DNA of 64,000 nucleotides from the NCBI GenBank assembly GCA_014529385.2, contig CM043953.1:82094338-82158337 (forward strand), in the 5' to 3' direction. Source of the stretch: Adiantum capillus-veneris. Its lineage: Eukaryota; Streptophyta; Polypodiopsida; Polypodiales; Pteridaceae. Positions within the stretch are counted from its first letter, which is position 1. Each line of letters starts with the position of its first letter. Shown here in pieces: positions 22,534-34,261 of the stretch. Position numbers and translations under genes: made by a program. The notes under the pieces are model-generated. The model was given only the letters and a program-made list of their open reading frames with translations, was not told the DNA's origin and did not search any database.

Positions 22534-23466
22534 CTATTTGTTGGGTGGACTTGCATCCTCCTTAAGTGGCTTTTCTTCTTGAGGTGATACCTTAACCTTC
22601 TTGCTTCTTTCCTCATATGCTTTGCGACGTACATTTTGTTGCATAAGAGTGCGATCCTCATATACATTACAACCTGTTCCTTTGAGGTAGATCCAACCAT
22701 TGTCAAGGATGATCTTTCTCTTTACCTCATCAGCCATGATACATACAATAGGTCTTTCTCCCGAGCGAGGGACTCCTTGTTTTCCAACTCGATGTGCACC
22801 ATAAGCCATGATTCCTGACATGCCAAAGTGTGTAGCAAAAAACTCTTCAATAGCAACTGCAAGAGATTGGGGTGTTTCCATGCTTTTCTTCTTGATTCCA
22901 CGAATGACGATGTTCTTTGAGCGTTTTTGTCGTTCGTGCAATTCTTGAGTGTCCACATTCTCTACATTCTTTGCTTGGACAATGGCTTGCGTGATAGGAG
23001 ATGTAGAAACCACATTATCCTTACATATATCAGCCCATGATTTGGATGCATTTCTTATCTCACATACATCATGTCGTATTGTATCTATTGTTTCCTCTTT
23101 TAATACATGATCACTCTCAACTTTGCTCAAGCGATCTTTCAATACATTCATGTCAACAAGAGAGCGTTTACATTCTTGAACTTCATTCTCAAGATGCATC
23201 AAGCGTGTTGTTTGCATTTCAAGAACCTTCTTGAGGTGCTCATTCTCCACAACGAGAACTCTTAAAGTACCATTCTCCATTGCAAGTGCGTGCAACTCTT
23301 CACCTTGTTTGTTGACGGTTTCTTGTAACGAGATCAAGTAAGCCATGATCATTGCTTCCGTTGTTGTAGATGATGTGGTTAGATTAGCATCCAAATTCCT
23401 TGGAGATTTTGCATCATTCTCCATGGCGAGAGTGGCTTTTCCACCCTTGTGAGTTTTGTCTGACAT
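22534..23466 (-). CDS. LINE ORF1 protein (coiled coil plus RNA-binding domain), 310 aa
   Basis: Start chosen at the ATG at 23466; the codon nine bases upstream in the same frame is TTG. Residues about 40-115 form a heptad-rich coiled coil ('LQETVNKQGEELHALAMEN', 'LKKVLEMQTTRLMHLENEV'), a trimerisation or oligomerisation region. The C-terminal half begins 'RSKNIVIRGIKKK' and runs through 'AHRVGKQGVPRSGERPIVC' and 'ILDNGWIYLKGTGCNVYED', the pattern of the RRM-like nucleic-acid-binding domain of ORF1 proteins of the transposase-22/L1 type. No CCHC zinc knuckle is visible. It would bind LINE RNA in the ribonucleoprotein and act as a chaperone. It appears intact. ORF1 stop and ORF2 start are separated by 6 nt, suggesting reinitiation for ORF2. 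Confidence 0.8.
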   Translation of the reverse strand: MSDKTHKGGKATLAMENDAKSPRNLDANLTTSSTTTEAMIMAYLISLQETVNKQGEELHALAMENGTLRVLVVENEHLKKVLEMQTTRLMHLENEVQECKRSLVDMNVLKDRLSKVESDHVLKEETIDTIRHDVCEIRNASKSWADICKDNVVSTSPITQAIVQAKNVENVDTQELHERQKRSKNIVIRGIKKKSMETPQSLAVAIEEFFATHFGMSGIMAYGAHRVGKQGVPRSGERPIVCIMADEVKRKIILDNGWIYLKGTGCNVYEDRTLMQQNVRRKAYEERSKKVKVSPQEEKPLKEDASPPNK

Positions 23467-23687
23467 TGCCTTCAAGTCGGCAACAAAAGCGCAAAGTTTT
23501 GACAGTTTTTTCAGTTCTGAGATGCTGTTACAACAAAGCCTTCCATTACACAGAAAAATTCTGTCTTTACATCAATACGTAGAGGGATTCGTGCTCTTCG
23601 ATTGAGGCTATAGATCACCTAAATCGGAGTTCGGATGAGCAAGTTATGGTCAAAAGAGTGAACTGCTGTCTACTAGGTCAAAAAACG

Positions 23688-25199
<1,512 letters not shown>

Positions 25200-27968
25200 A
25201 AATGTGTTGCTCGTTTTTTTTCACTCGAAATGTGGATCCCCCCCAACCACCACATCCGAGAATCACTTCTGTGAATCAAGTGGGTTGTGAGTCATCTATT
25301 TCTTGTTTGGAAGGCTATGAGGAAGATATAGATCCTAATATCGCCTATGGGATGGATGTGCTTGAAGAAAGTCCACAATACTACATGGAGGACTATTGGT
25401 GACAATTCAAACCTGTATATCAAGTAGCTACTCTAGCAGCATATCAACTACATTGCTAAGAGACCACCTCTTCAATGCTATGAGTGTGGAGGTCCACATC
25501 GTGTAGCCGAGTGTCCTATTAGGCTTAAAAAAAATGCCACACTAATGCAAACCAATCAAGCAAACACGTCTACAATGCCGATACTCATGTGTAATCGATG
25601 TGGCATAGATCATTTGATTGTCCAATGTCCAAATAATCCAAATGCATTGAAGATCACGCCATTAAACTTGATTGAAGTTACCGAGGAGCCATCACCAAGT
25701 ACACCCGTGGTACCAGTAAACGTACTCACACGATCGATGCTCCAAAAACAAAATTATATTCTTGAGGAAAGAGACACGGCATCAATTGCCCAATCTCAGA
25801 AAAAGTAGAAAACACGAAGAAAGAGATCGCAAAAAGCAGCGAAGTCAGACCCCAGTTCAAAGACCAACATAGGGACTGGTGATGACCCCGTATATATGAA
25901 CGACGCTGAAGAAGATTCTGATTCAGGTGAAACCATGCAGACCAAAATGACCACTAACATAGAAACCAACAAGGAAGATCTTCATGAGCCACAATGGCCA
26001 GGATACAAAAAGAAGATAGGAACTTACCCAAACCCTACAGAGGAGATTGAGCGAGTCAAGCATTTAAGGAGTTTGGTAGAAGATACCCAAAGGGATCTAG
26101 AACCAGCACCTAGGAAGATCCAGATTACAGACACCGTGTTCCCTACGCAACAACAACCTCACCAAGTCCATACACCCTTGGACATACCTAGTGTCATCCA
26201 AGAAGAAAGTGACTTAAAGTCATGGGAAAGTGGGCGTACTCACTTCTTGATGGAAAGAATGTTTACAGAGGGACTACCTGGTCCTATCAAAGAAATGGAG
26301 ATCCCATCTTCCCCACATCAAGGGACTCAAGGCCAAAAGGTGCCGTTAAACATTGCCAAATTGATGGATTTCATGTCTTCAGAAGTTAGAACCACCATCA
26401 TGTCCAAACTATATAAAGACCCCGAGCTAGTCTCAGCTCTTTGAGCCTTCCTCAATGGAGAACTGAAGTTTGGGCTACCATAATTTGCACAAATGGATGG
26501 AGCTGGGGAGATGCCAATAGAGGAGGAACACTTAGATCCACAACCCAACCTAGATGAGAACCTTGTTATAGAAATACATGTTAACAAGTTGGGACAATAC
26601 TTTGAGGGTGATGAATCCAATGCGACCATACCAATTACTACTAAGGGATTAACTGTGAAGGGAATCCTTGATGGTGGCGCTGGGGTTAGCATTGTGACTA
26701 AAAATTGCTGGGAAACTATGGGAAGACCTCACCTTGCGACCACAACCATAGTAGTGAAGATGACCAATGGGTCTATTGTTAAACCTATTGGGATGCTAGA
26801 AGATCTCAAGATCAAGGTCTTTGGACATAAAATAAGGATTACCTTTATTGTTATGGATTTCTCCAAACACACTATGGCATCAAAGATGATCTTAGGACGT
26901 CCTTTCATGAGGGAAGCAAAAATGGTGCATGACTGGTCCAAAAACCATGTCTACCTGCAGTTCCAAGATTCTGTCATTCGAGTGGATCTTGTGACGGATC
27001 GAGCACATCCTCTAGGAAATAGGTTTATAATTGATTATAGATTTGACACCACAGTTCACTCGGCCCCATTGCAGTATTGTTACACGTGTAAAGCGGACAC
27101 TGATGTTGGGGAAGATTCTCCTTATATGGATGTACTACCTGGGATGACTGAGTCAGACAATGTGGATTGGGTCCACCTAGCAGCAACCATAGACACTTGG
27201 GGAAATAGGGGGACGACCTGGGTAACACCAGAGGGGGATGAAATACCACCACTTGTACCCCTAAATACGCTAGAAGCAATGCATATAGCTTCTGACAAGA
27301 CTCATCCTAATATAACAAAGAAAACATACAAGTGGGTCCCTAAAGCTTCTTTAGCGACCATGGCTGATGCTAAAAAATAGAAGCCTCGTAAGAAACGTCC
27401 CACTTGGCCCAAGAAATGTAAAGAAACGTTGCGATGGATTCCTAAACGATTATTGGAAGCCCAAGGCTACTATCAAGGAAATAATCAAATCTGGGTGTCA
27501 AAACGTAAATTGCGCTCTTACTTATCACCGGGCCCATGTGAGCTCAATCCTGTAGCTCCAAAACAAATTGAAGATCGTGGAAAGGAAAAAATCACGGAAT
27601 GCGACATACCTGCTCCAGAGCTAGTTTGGGTACCAAAGAAAGAACGATTTGTTCCACCTATCTCAGGAACAAGGAAAGCAAATGAAGCTTCTTGCTCTTC
27701 ATGTAGTTCCTATACGGAAATAGAAGCTTCGACACAACCTTCACCTACCATTGTACATATCCATACAAGCAAGAAAGAGTTTACACCTCCCGTTGTAAGT
27801 TTACCACCTACAACGATGTTGCAAATAAAATCATGGGAGAGTACCTTACCACCCTTGCAACTAGATGAAACGCATAGAGCGGTCGAAAACTATTGGTTAA
27901 AGCCTTCACCTATAACAACTTGGAACAACTGGTTTCAAAGGGTGATGACATCATTTCAAACGGTATGA
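25200..27968 (+). pseudogene. Second gag-pro reading frame of element B: zinc knuckles and retropepsin-like domain
   Basis: One frame from about 25458 to 27968 interrupted by in-frame stops (ends of open pieces at 25808, 26444, near 26483, and 27380); an earlier shifted piece covers 25230-25402. It has two zinc knuckles, CYECGGPHRVAEC and CNRCGIDHLIVQC (the second one residue short). The 26493 piece carries a retropepsin-like fold: 'VKGILDGGAGVSIV' (residues 57-68 of that piece) and the downstream 'MILGRPFMREA', as in gypsy proteases, but with D-G-G instead of the usual D-S/T-G. Downstream sequence to 27968 is unrecognised and rich in Lys, Pro and Ser. No RT follows. The protease would process Gag in the virus-like particle if active. 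Confidence 0.65.
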
Positions 27969-28054
27969 TCTACCCAAGGAAGGGGGGAGTGTTTGTTGAC
28001 ATCCATCATTGACTTGCTTCCCTCTCAACCTTTCTCCCTGACCTCTTAATCTCC

Positions 28055-28214
28055 AATCTTAGGGAATGTATATATAAAGCCTTATACTCACAAAAACAAG
28101 ATAAAAAAGTAAAAGAGCAAGAGCCATAACACAAAATCTTAGGGAATGTATATATAAAGCCTTATACTCACAAAAACAAGATAAAAAAGTAAAAGAGCCA
28201 TAACACAAAATCAT
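28055..28214 (+). promoter_or_regulatory. Tandemly duplicated TATA-containing repeat (internal promoter candidate)
   Basis: Two copies of an 80-bp unit (28055-28134 and 28135-28208; the second lacks 6 bp) each contain GGGAATGTATATATAAAGCC, with a strong TATA-like core. They lie about 80-230 bp before a short ORF, with a splice-acceptor-like TTGCGTGTACAG directly before its ATG. Confidence 0.5.
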
Positions 28215-28289
28215 AAAAACACATTATGCACAAGAACACGACCCTTGTAATATTTGCACTCTAACCATCATCTATTTGCGTGTACAGAT

Positions 28290-28712
28290 ATGGCTAGTAC
28301 GCTAGAGTCATCCACTCCTGCCTTGGGTGAGAGGTACCCTCGTTACTTTTCACAAATGTTTCACATGGTCTTTCTGGTGCTTGCATGTGAATGGGATTTG
28401 GTAAGTACGCTAGCATGTGAGAGGAATTTTGAGGAGTTAGAGTGGCTGATACGTCTCTTGACCACGACTGATCCATACTTAGTAGAGAGCGTTTCTCCCA
28501 TTGCACAAGCCTATCTTTTTGACCAAGATGACTATAGGCGTCTAGTGACCTTCTTAGTAAACATGGGTACCTATGATGAGGAAGAAGATTTACATGACTA
28601 CACGGATGGCACATATGGTCTCATGGATGATGAATTTGTTTATCTCGACGACGAGGATAGGGGTTTAGCCTTAGGATTTCCCCCCAATCTCTACAATATC
28701 CTATTCCCTTGA
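28290..28712 (+). CDS. Short acidic ORF of element B (140 aa), unknown function
   Basis: Open frame from ATG 28290 ('MASTLESSTPALGERYPRYF') to a stop at 28712. The C-terminal third is strongly acidic ('YDEEEDLHDYTDGTYG', 'DDEFVYLDDEDRG'). The middle is hydrophobic but has no clear transmembrane segment. No family is recognised. It is open although the preceding gag-pro frame is riddled with stops. It lies between gag-pro and the 3' LTR, where some Tat- and Athila-group elements carry extra ORFs. The upstream duplicated TATA repeat and the TACAG acceptor right before the ATG suggest a separate or spliced transcript. It could still be a chance ORF. Confidence 0.5.
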   Translation: MASTLESSTPALGERYPRYFSQMFHMVFLVLACEWDLVSTLACERNFEELEWLIRLLTTTDPYLVESVSPIAQAYLFDQDDYRRLVTFLVNMGTYDEEEDLHDYTDGTYGLMDDEFVYLDDEDRGLALGFPPNLYNILFP

Positions 28713-30065
28713 CTCTCTAGGGGCAGTGCAAATAATTAGGTTAGGGTTCCTTATGTTTTTTGTTGTGTTCAATAAGTGTTGGTACCTTTTCCCACTGATG
28801 TGCCTCCTGGAGGTATTCCTTGTGTTTCCTAGTGTGTACAGGAGCGTGTTGCTATTGTTAGGATTTGGACCTTCATGGAATCTTTATCTCGACTCACTCT
28901 TCAAAGCAAGTGCAACCATCAACACAAACAGGTGTTTCTTGTCCATTAGCATTGCCATTTATCTTTTTGCATCTATGATTGTCTGCTTTGATTGTGATTG
29001 GTAGCATAATATCCAGCACATTTGCTTAGTATCAAACATTAAATTCAATGTAATTTTTTGTCATAATCACTTGTCTAGATTTAAAAATCAAGCAGTCTGA
29101 CTAAGCTAGTTTGACCAAGTTAGGTGTTACAGATCTTCTCTTAATACCATGGGGAATGCCTTCCTAATAATCAATGGTTACTTAGGTTCTTAATCCGATT
29201 TAGGCAGCATTGTGTGAAATGTACTAGGGCTTTCTAGTGGGCTTGACCCTATTGACCTTTAGCTTAAGTATTATAAAGGGAGTTTACTAATGTGATGAGC
29301 CTGGGGAGGGTAACAGTGTTATATGACCCCCCAAAGTTACAAGATTAAAATGCTTAAAATGAATAAACAAAAAATCAAAGTGCCACAATGTAAAATCTTA
29401 AGCTGGAAGAGAAATCTCAGCTTGATTGGGTACTTCACTCACATGTATCACCTATTTTCAGTGTGGGCGCTTTTCCTTGAAAAGCAAAAAACCCAAGCCA
29501 TACAAAATAAGCACACATATCAAAATTGAATCACTGTAAAAAGACTTTGGGGGGTCAAAGAAAAGGTAATCAGTCAGGCGATGATTTCATGAGAAATTCC
29601 TTTTATCGTAGCTTAACTACAAGGTCTTCAAGGTATAGCCTCTAGTCAGCCCTCGAACATGAACTACTTGGATCTCGCGATTAAACAACTTAATTGACCA
29701 GAGAAAATTAAGAAGCTTACCCATGGTATTAATAGTCGATCTCTAGTGCCTTTCGATCGTTAAATTAGCGACCCCATACTTGTTTAATTTTTTACCTTTA
29801 CATCTATTTATGAATTTGATTATATTGCAATTTAATGTTTATTGCTGACAAATTGTTTAAAATTCTGTTACCAATCAATTTGTCTGCCTAAAACTGCATA
29901 TGCTTTTTAATCTCTTATGAGAATGCAATTACTGTGCCAATGTTGTTTGATTTTGCAATGACTGAAGAAGGCTAAGGACATTCATCTCAAATGCTCTTCC
30001 ACCTCGACGAACGAGCTTCAACTCAATAGCTTCCGAGGGGGGAATCTACATCAGGAAGGAGGGCA
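28713..30065 (+). other. 3' untranslated region of element B
   Basis: AT-rich, no gene. Ends in purine-rich GAGGGGGGAA (about 30036-30046) and AGGAAGGAGGG (30053-30063), the latter lying where a polypurine tract for plus-strand priming should be, just before the 3' LTR. Confidence 0.6.
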
Positions 30066-30670
30066 TGTTAACCCTCACGGCTCACGGACACCCTATAACC
30101 TACGACGGACGTTGTAACCTACGGCGGACATTGTATTATTTATTTGGTAGAGTCAGGTACCGGGCTTGTTGGCCCAATAGGAAAAGGGTAAGAGTGATCA
30201 CCGATGAGAGGCGCACTCTAACTGGAACATTCAAGGGATTAGTTGGCTAAGCATGGGCGCCCAAGTGTGAATGGGGCGAGCTTATATAAAAGTCAACTAA
30301 ACCTAAAATTCACTCATTCTCTCATTTGTGCAATAGAAGAGTGCTCTTGCTCCATCTCCATCTTCTTCTTCTTCACCTCCTTGTGTGTGTGTGTGTAGGT
30401 GAGAGAGAGAGAGAGAGAGAGAGAGAGTGTGCGATCGAGCATTGCGACGACAGCACGACGGCGGCGAAGCGGTTGAGCGCGGCGAAGCGGCGGCTCCTTC
30501 TTCTTCGTGGCGAGGAATCCTCCATGAAGAAAGCGTAGAGCGGTGAGTGACACACCATCGCCTTCTTTGAGCTTACTAGTTTAGGCTTGTTGTGTGCTTG
30601 GAGCCATTTGTGGCTTGCACACGGTGTATCGGCAAGTTCCTTGCATTGACACGTGCGACATACGCGCACA
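30066..30670 (+). repeat. 3' LTR of element B
   Basis: 605 bp, TGTTAACC...GCGCACA, closely matching the 5' LTR. The GT/GA microsatellite is shorter (about 30382-30427), accounting for most of the length difference. Confidence 0.93.
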
Positions 30671-31065
30671 TAAGTTTCTTCTTGCTCAACCATGATATGC
30701 ATGAACTACTAAGCATGAAACAGAAACCACTCGAACACTCGCGTGTCAAAACAACGAGCCCAATCCAAGTCCGGAAAAGCATGTAAATATGGTGGCAATG
30801 ATCCCCTCTTGGGATAAAACAACGATGTAAAGTGCCACTCAAGTAGTGAAAGATCCGCTTGACAGCCTACCAATGCTTAGGACCTAGGCTATGCATAAAT
30901 TTAATGACATGTGAGACTGCAAACTGAATATTCGGCCACGGGTTGCATACATAAATAAGGCTAACAATTTGGCAAAGAGTGGCATCGGCAGGATCACCAA
31001 CATCATGAAGACTCAAATTTCAAATCTGTTTCCATGGAGTGGCAATAGGTTTGCAATCCCTATGG
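30671..31065 (-). mobile_element. Copia element C, right fragment (RNase H and RT end, antisense)
   Basis: After the TAAGT duplication the sequence resumes the Copia RNase H/RT frame interrupted at 13613, matching element G at about 45119-45517 ('TTCTTGCTCAACCATGATAT', 'CAATAGGTTTGCAATCC'). Similarity stops near 31065. Stops and small deletions are present. Confidence 0.8.
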
Positions 31066-31800
31066 CCGCTCTCCTAGCATTCCCTTCAGCCTATGGCTGC
31101 TCCTTGCTCTTGCAGCGCTACTAGGTTGCCCCCTTCTCTCTGCTCATGGCCTCCCCTTTTTACACAGTTCTGACGACATCCCATGTAGCAACCGAAAGCT
31201 CTCCCCCTTTGAACTCGCAGTCGCTTCACTTTCCCATGTAGGTGCTTTTTTTTATAGCTCCAACCCCACCTTCTAAAGAAAGCCCATGTTTGGCCTCACT
31301 TCAATTCCCCATGCATGCCGACCTTCCATGCTTCAAAACAAATCCCCCTTTAGATTCCTTTGACATGCCCTGCTTGTCTCCGACCACCAACTCAATAGTG
31401 TTCCTCCCCTTCTAAGAGTTAAGCAAGTCTCACCATTGGAGGTGACTCACACGTCCACCATCCTTAGCTCCATCGCATGGTATATCAATCCATTAAAAAT
31501 TTTCTTTTTTGATGTCGATGGATTCATGGCCGCCTGTGAGCATAATATGCTTCACCAAAAATGCTTCCTGAATGATGAGATATCCACTAAAAAAGGCAAC
31601 GACCCCGTGACTACCTACCAACCATGCACCTCTAGTCATATCTAACTCCACCATGCACCTCTACATGCCCATCATGACAAGTTTGCCCCACCCCTGGCAT
31701 AGACAAACCATCTTGACATATCTCTGTCTTGCCGTCTCCCAAATCTGATGTAGATAGCAAATCACACTTCTCCCACTGGTGTGAGGAGGAGTGTGATTTG

Positions 31801-32067
31801 CTCACAGTATAGGAACATAATCTTCAAGATTGAGGAGCCCCAACTCCAACTTCCACTTTGCTTTCTTGCTTTTGATTTTTGCAAAAAACACCGCATTGGC
31901 ATAGCTCTTTGGATCTCCGTACTCCACCTTCTGCTCACAGTATAGGAACATAATCTTCAAGATTGAGGAGCCCCAACTCCAACTTCCACTTTGCTTTTCT
32001 TGCTTTTGATTTTTGCAAAAAACACCGCATTGGCATAGCTCTTTGGATCTCCGTACTCCACCTTCTC
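31801..32067. repeat. Two-copy 133-bp tandem duplication
   Basis: Units 31801-31933 and 31934-32067 (CTCACAGTATAGGAACATAA...) are almost identical, with one extra T in the second. The duplication copies part of the Gag-like minus-strand frame. Confidence 0.93.
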
Positions 32068-32256
32068 TCTAATCTTTGGGTGGAAACATGCCATGAACCT
32101 CTTGAACTTGAAATTATCACCATTTTGCGATTGGGTAGCAGCAGCTAGTTGCCTCCAAATGGCTTCAAAGGTAAGTAGAAAAATGACAAGATAGAAAAGG
32201 TAAGTTGCAAGATAGAAAAATGACACAAATCTGCAAGTAGAGTGGGCAATTATCAT
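31957..32256 (-). pseudogene. Retrotransposon Gag-like fragment
   Basis: Minus-strand frame contains 'FKRFMACFHPKIREKVEYGD', then 'PKSYANAVFFAKIKSKK', resembling the end of a gypsy Gag capsid region (pattern P.IR..VE...P.S...AV..A). Only about 100 residues remain. Family assignment is tentative. Confidence 0.4.
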
Positions 32257-32985
32257 GGCAAATCCTTCAAAGGAGAGTACACAATGATGGACATTTATCC
32301 CCTAACTTGATGTGACTTTCATGACGAGCGTGGCAAGCCTCCCCTTCGATGACATGGGAAACCCTCCTTTCGCAATGCTTTTCCTTGCTTGGGTGACTTT
32401 CCTATGCATGATACCCTCTTTGCTATGCTCCTCACCCTCTTCGATGTAGCAACTCCTTGGTCTCTTTGCTCATGACAACCACCACCCTTTTGTAGAGATA
32501 CGCGGCCCTTCTTCTCAACACTTAGCGATCGCCTTCATCCTCATTGACCTCTATAGCCTTTTTCTTCTCAAGCCATGCGACTCCCTGCATGCCTTGTAGC
32601 ACCCTCCGGTCCCTCCTGCTCAACTCAAACTTGCCTGTGGTAGCTCTCCTTGCTTCCTCTCTCCCCTTATGCAACGGTGGCCTCCAACACCCAGTGATAG
32701 TGCCCATGTTTTTCCTCTTGCGGCTCACGAACAACCCCGCATGCCTCTCCTTTAACTTTTTGCTCCCCTCTCTTTGCAATAACAACCCCTCCTCTTCTCT
32801 CAACTCTCCCCACATAGATGGCCCTTGCCATTTTCATATGCCACCCCCATGAGCCCTCCAACACCCTGCCTTGTTTCCTTCTACAACAATGTGTGGCCCT
32901 ATTGTTTTGTCTTGCCCTCCTTCCCTAAGGCTCAGTTACTCAGGACTTCATGTTAACCACCAACATCCACTTCTAGTAGTCATGG

Positions 32986-33482
32986 GTCGGGCTTGTCAGT
33001 CCAATAGGAAAAGGGTAAGAGTGATCGCCGATGAGAGGCGCACTCTAACTGGAAAATTCAAGGGTTAGTTGGCTAAGCATGGGCGCCCAAGTGTGAATGG
33101 GCGAGCTCATATAAGAGTCACCTAAACCTAAAAATCACTCATTCTCTCATTTGTGCAATTGAAGAGTGCTTTTGCTCCATCTCCATCTTCTTCTTCATCT
33201 CCTTGTGTGTGTGTATGCGAGAGAGAGAGAGAGAGAGAGAGGGTGACTCGAGCATTGCAATGGCACGGCGGTGACGGCGAGGCGATTAAGCGCGACACGG
33301 TGGTAGCTCCCTCTTCTTTGAAGCGAGGAATCCTCCACGGAGGCGAGCTTAGGGCGGTGAGTGACACACCCTTGCTCTCTTGAGCTTGCTAGATTAGTCT
33401 GGTTGTGTGCTTGCATCCATTTGTGGCTCGCACATAGTGTACAGCAAGTCCCTTGCTTTGACATGTGCAACAGATGTACACA
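32986..33482 (+). repeat. 5' LTR of element D (start missing)
   Basis: Aligns with the B LTR from 'CGGGCTTGTC' onward, including 'GGCGCACTCTAACTGGAA', the TATA region and a shorter (GT)n(GA)n tract at 33204-33241; ends GTACACA. The first ~90 bp of the LTR are absent. Confidence 0.88.
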
Positions 33483-34261
33483 TGTTTGGTGCCGTTGCCG
33501 GGAAAATGCCCTGCACTAAGCTCGAATAGCACTCTATGCTACTTTGTTGTGCAATATGAAATGTAGGAAAGGTAGAGAAAGAAGGTGTGTGGCTTGGTTG
33601 AGAAGGATTTTTGAAGTTTGTTTTTGCTACAGCGTACTGTTTTCTATTAATAAGGTGTTAATTTTTTGTTGTAAGGTACCGTTTTCTGTTGATAAGGTGT
33701 TAACTTTAAGGTATTAGATATATAATGTTAGATCTGTAAGGTATAGTAAATAGTTCTGTTAGTTAATTAGTTGTTATAGTATTGTCTTGGTGTGTAACAA
33801 TAGCTCAATTAGTTGCAAGTAGGTAGGTTAGGTGTGTGTGTGCTCGCGTGCGCAGCGCGGCTGCGACGACCTTATCCAAAAATTTAAAAAATGTAATTGT
33901 TTTAAAAAGGTAGGACCAAGATCGGGAACATTCCCCAGGCCCAAGCCCAAGCCCACGCTTAAGCTCAGGCCTTAGTCACCCTTTGGAATTATTTATTTTA
34001 GCCTCACGCCTAAGTAAAAATCGACCCTTTTGAGGACCATCGGAGCTTCGGGTAACCGAGCGCTTTGCTATAAAGCACACCAAGATCCCCTGAGCGCGAT
34101 ATGCTTGTTTCAAGCTATCACACACTCTAATCCAAAAATCGATCATAGAAAGACATTAAAAAACATCAAAAAACGAGTGAAAACGAGGTGCAAAACGCCC
34201 AAAAAATCAAGCGGTTAACCTTCGAGGGTATTCGTCGACGCTTGTAGGGTGCCAAAGGCAC

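Larger units (their letters stand above)
19093..23690 (-). mobile_element. Nearly full-length LINE (non-LTR retrotransposon), two ORFs
   Basis: On the minus strand: 5' UTR (about 23690-23467), ORF1, a 6-nt gap, ORF2 (endonuclease, RT, Cys/His tail), a short 3' UTR, then (TC)n in place of a poly(A) tail. Only two coding lesions are visible (one TAG, one frameshift), so it is young. It lies inside element B and is flanked on both sides by (GA)n blocks carrying the same spacer sequence. No simple target duplication can be defined in the repeats. The coiled-coil ORF1 is unlike the gag-type ORF1 of typical angiosperm L1 elements. Confidence 0.88.
31066..32985. other. Pyrimidine-rich region of unknown origin
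   Basis: Plus strand is C/T-rich with frequent 'CTCCCC' and 'CATGCC' words. Open frames on both strands (for example 32522-32815 minus, 32544-32852 plus) have no conserved motif. It contains the 133-bp tandem repeat and the Gag-like fragment listed separately. Confidence 0.4.

Noticed and set aside
27975-28250. AAGGGGGGAG followed by TGTTTGTTGACATCC looks like a polypurine tract and LTR start
   Set aside because: The real 3' LTR of B is fixed by its match to the 5' LTR and by the TAAGT duplication; no second copy of this candidate LTR exists in the window. It may be a relic of an older fusion.
32522-32852. Overlapping ORFs on both strands in the pyrimidine-rich region
   Set aside because: Composition-driven frames with no recognisable motif.
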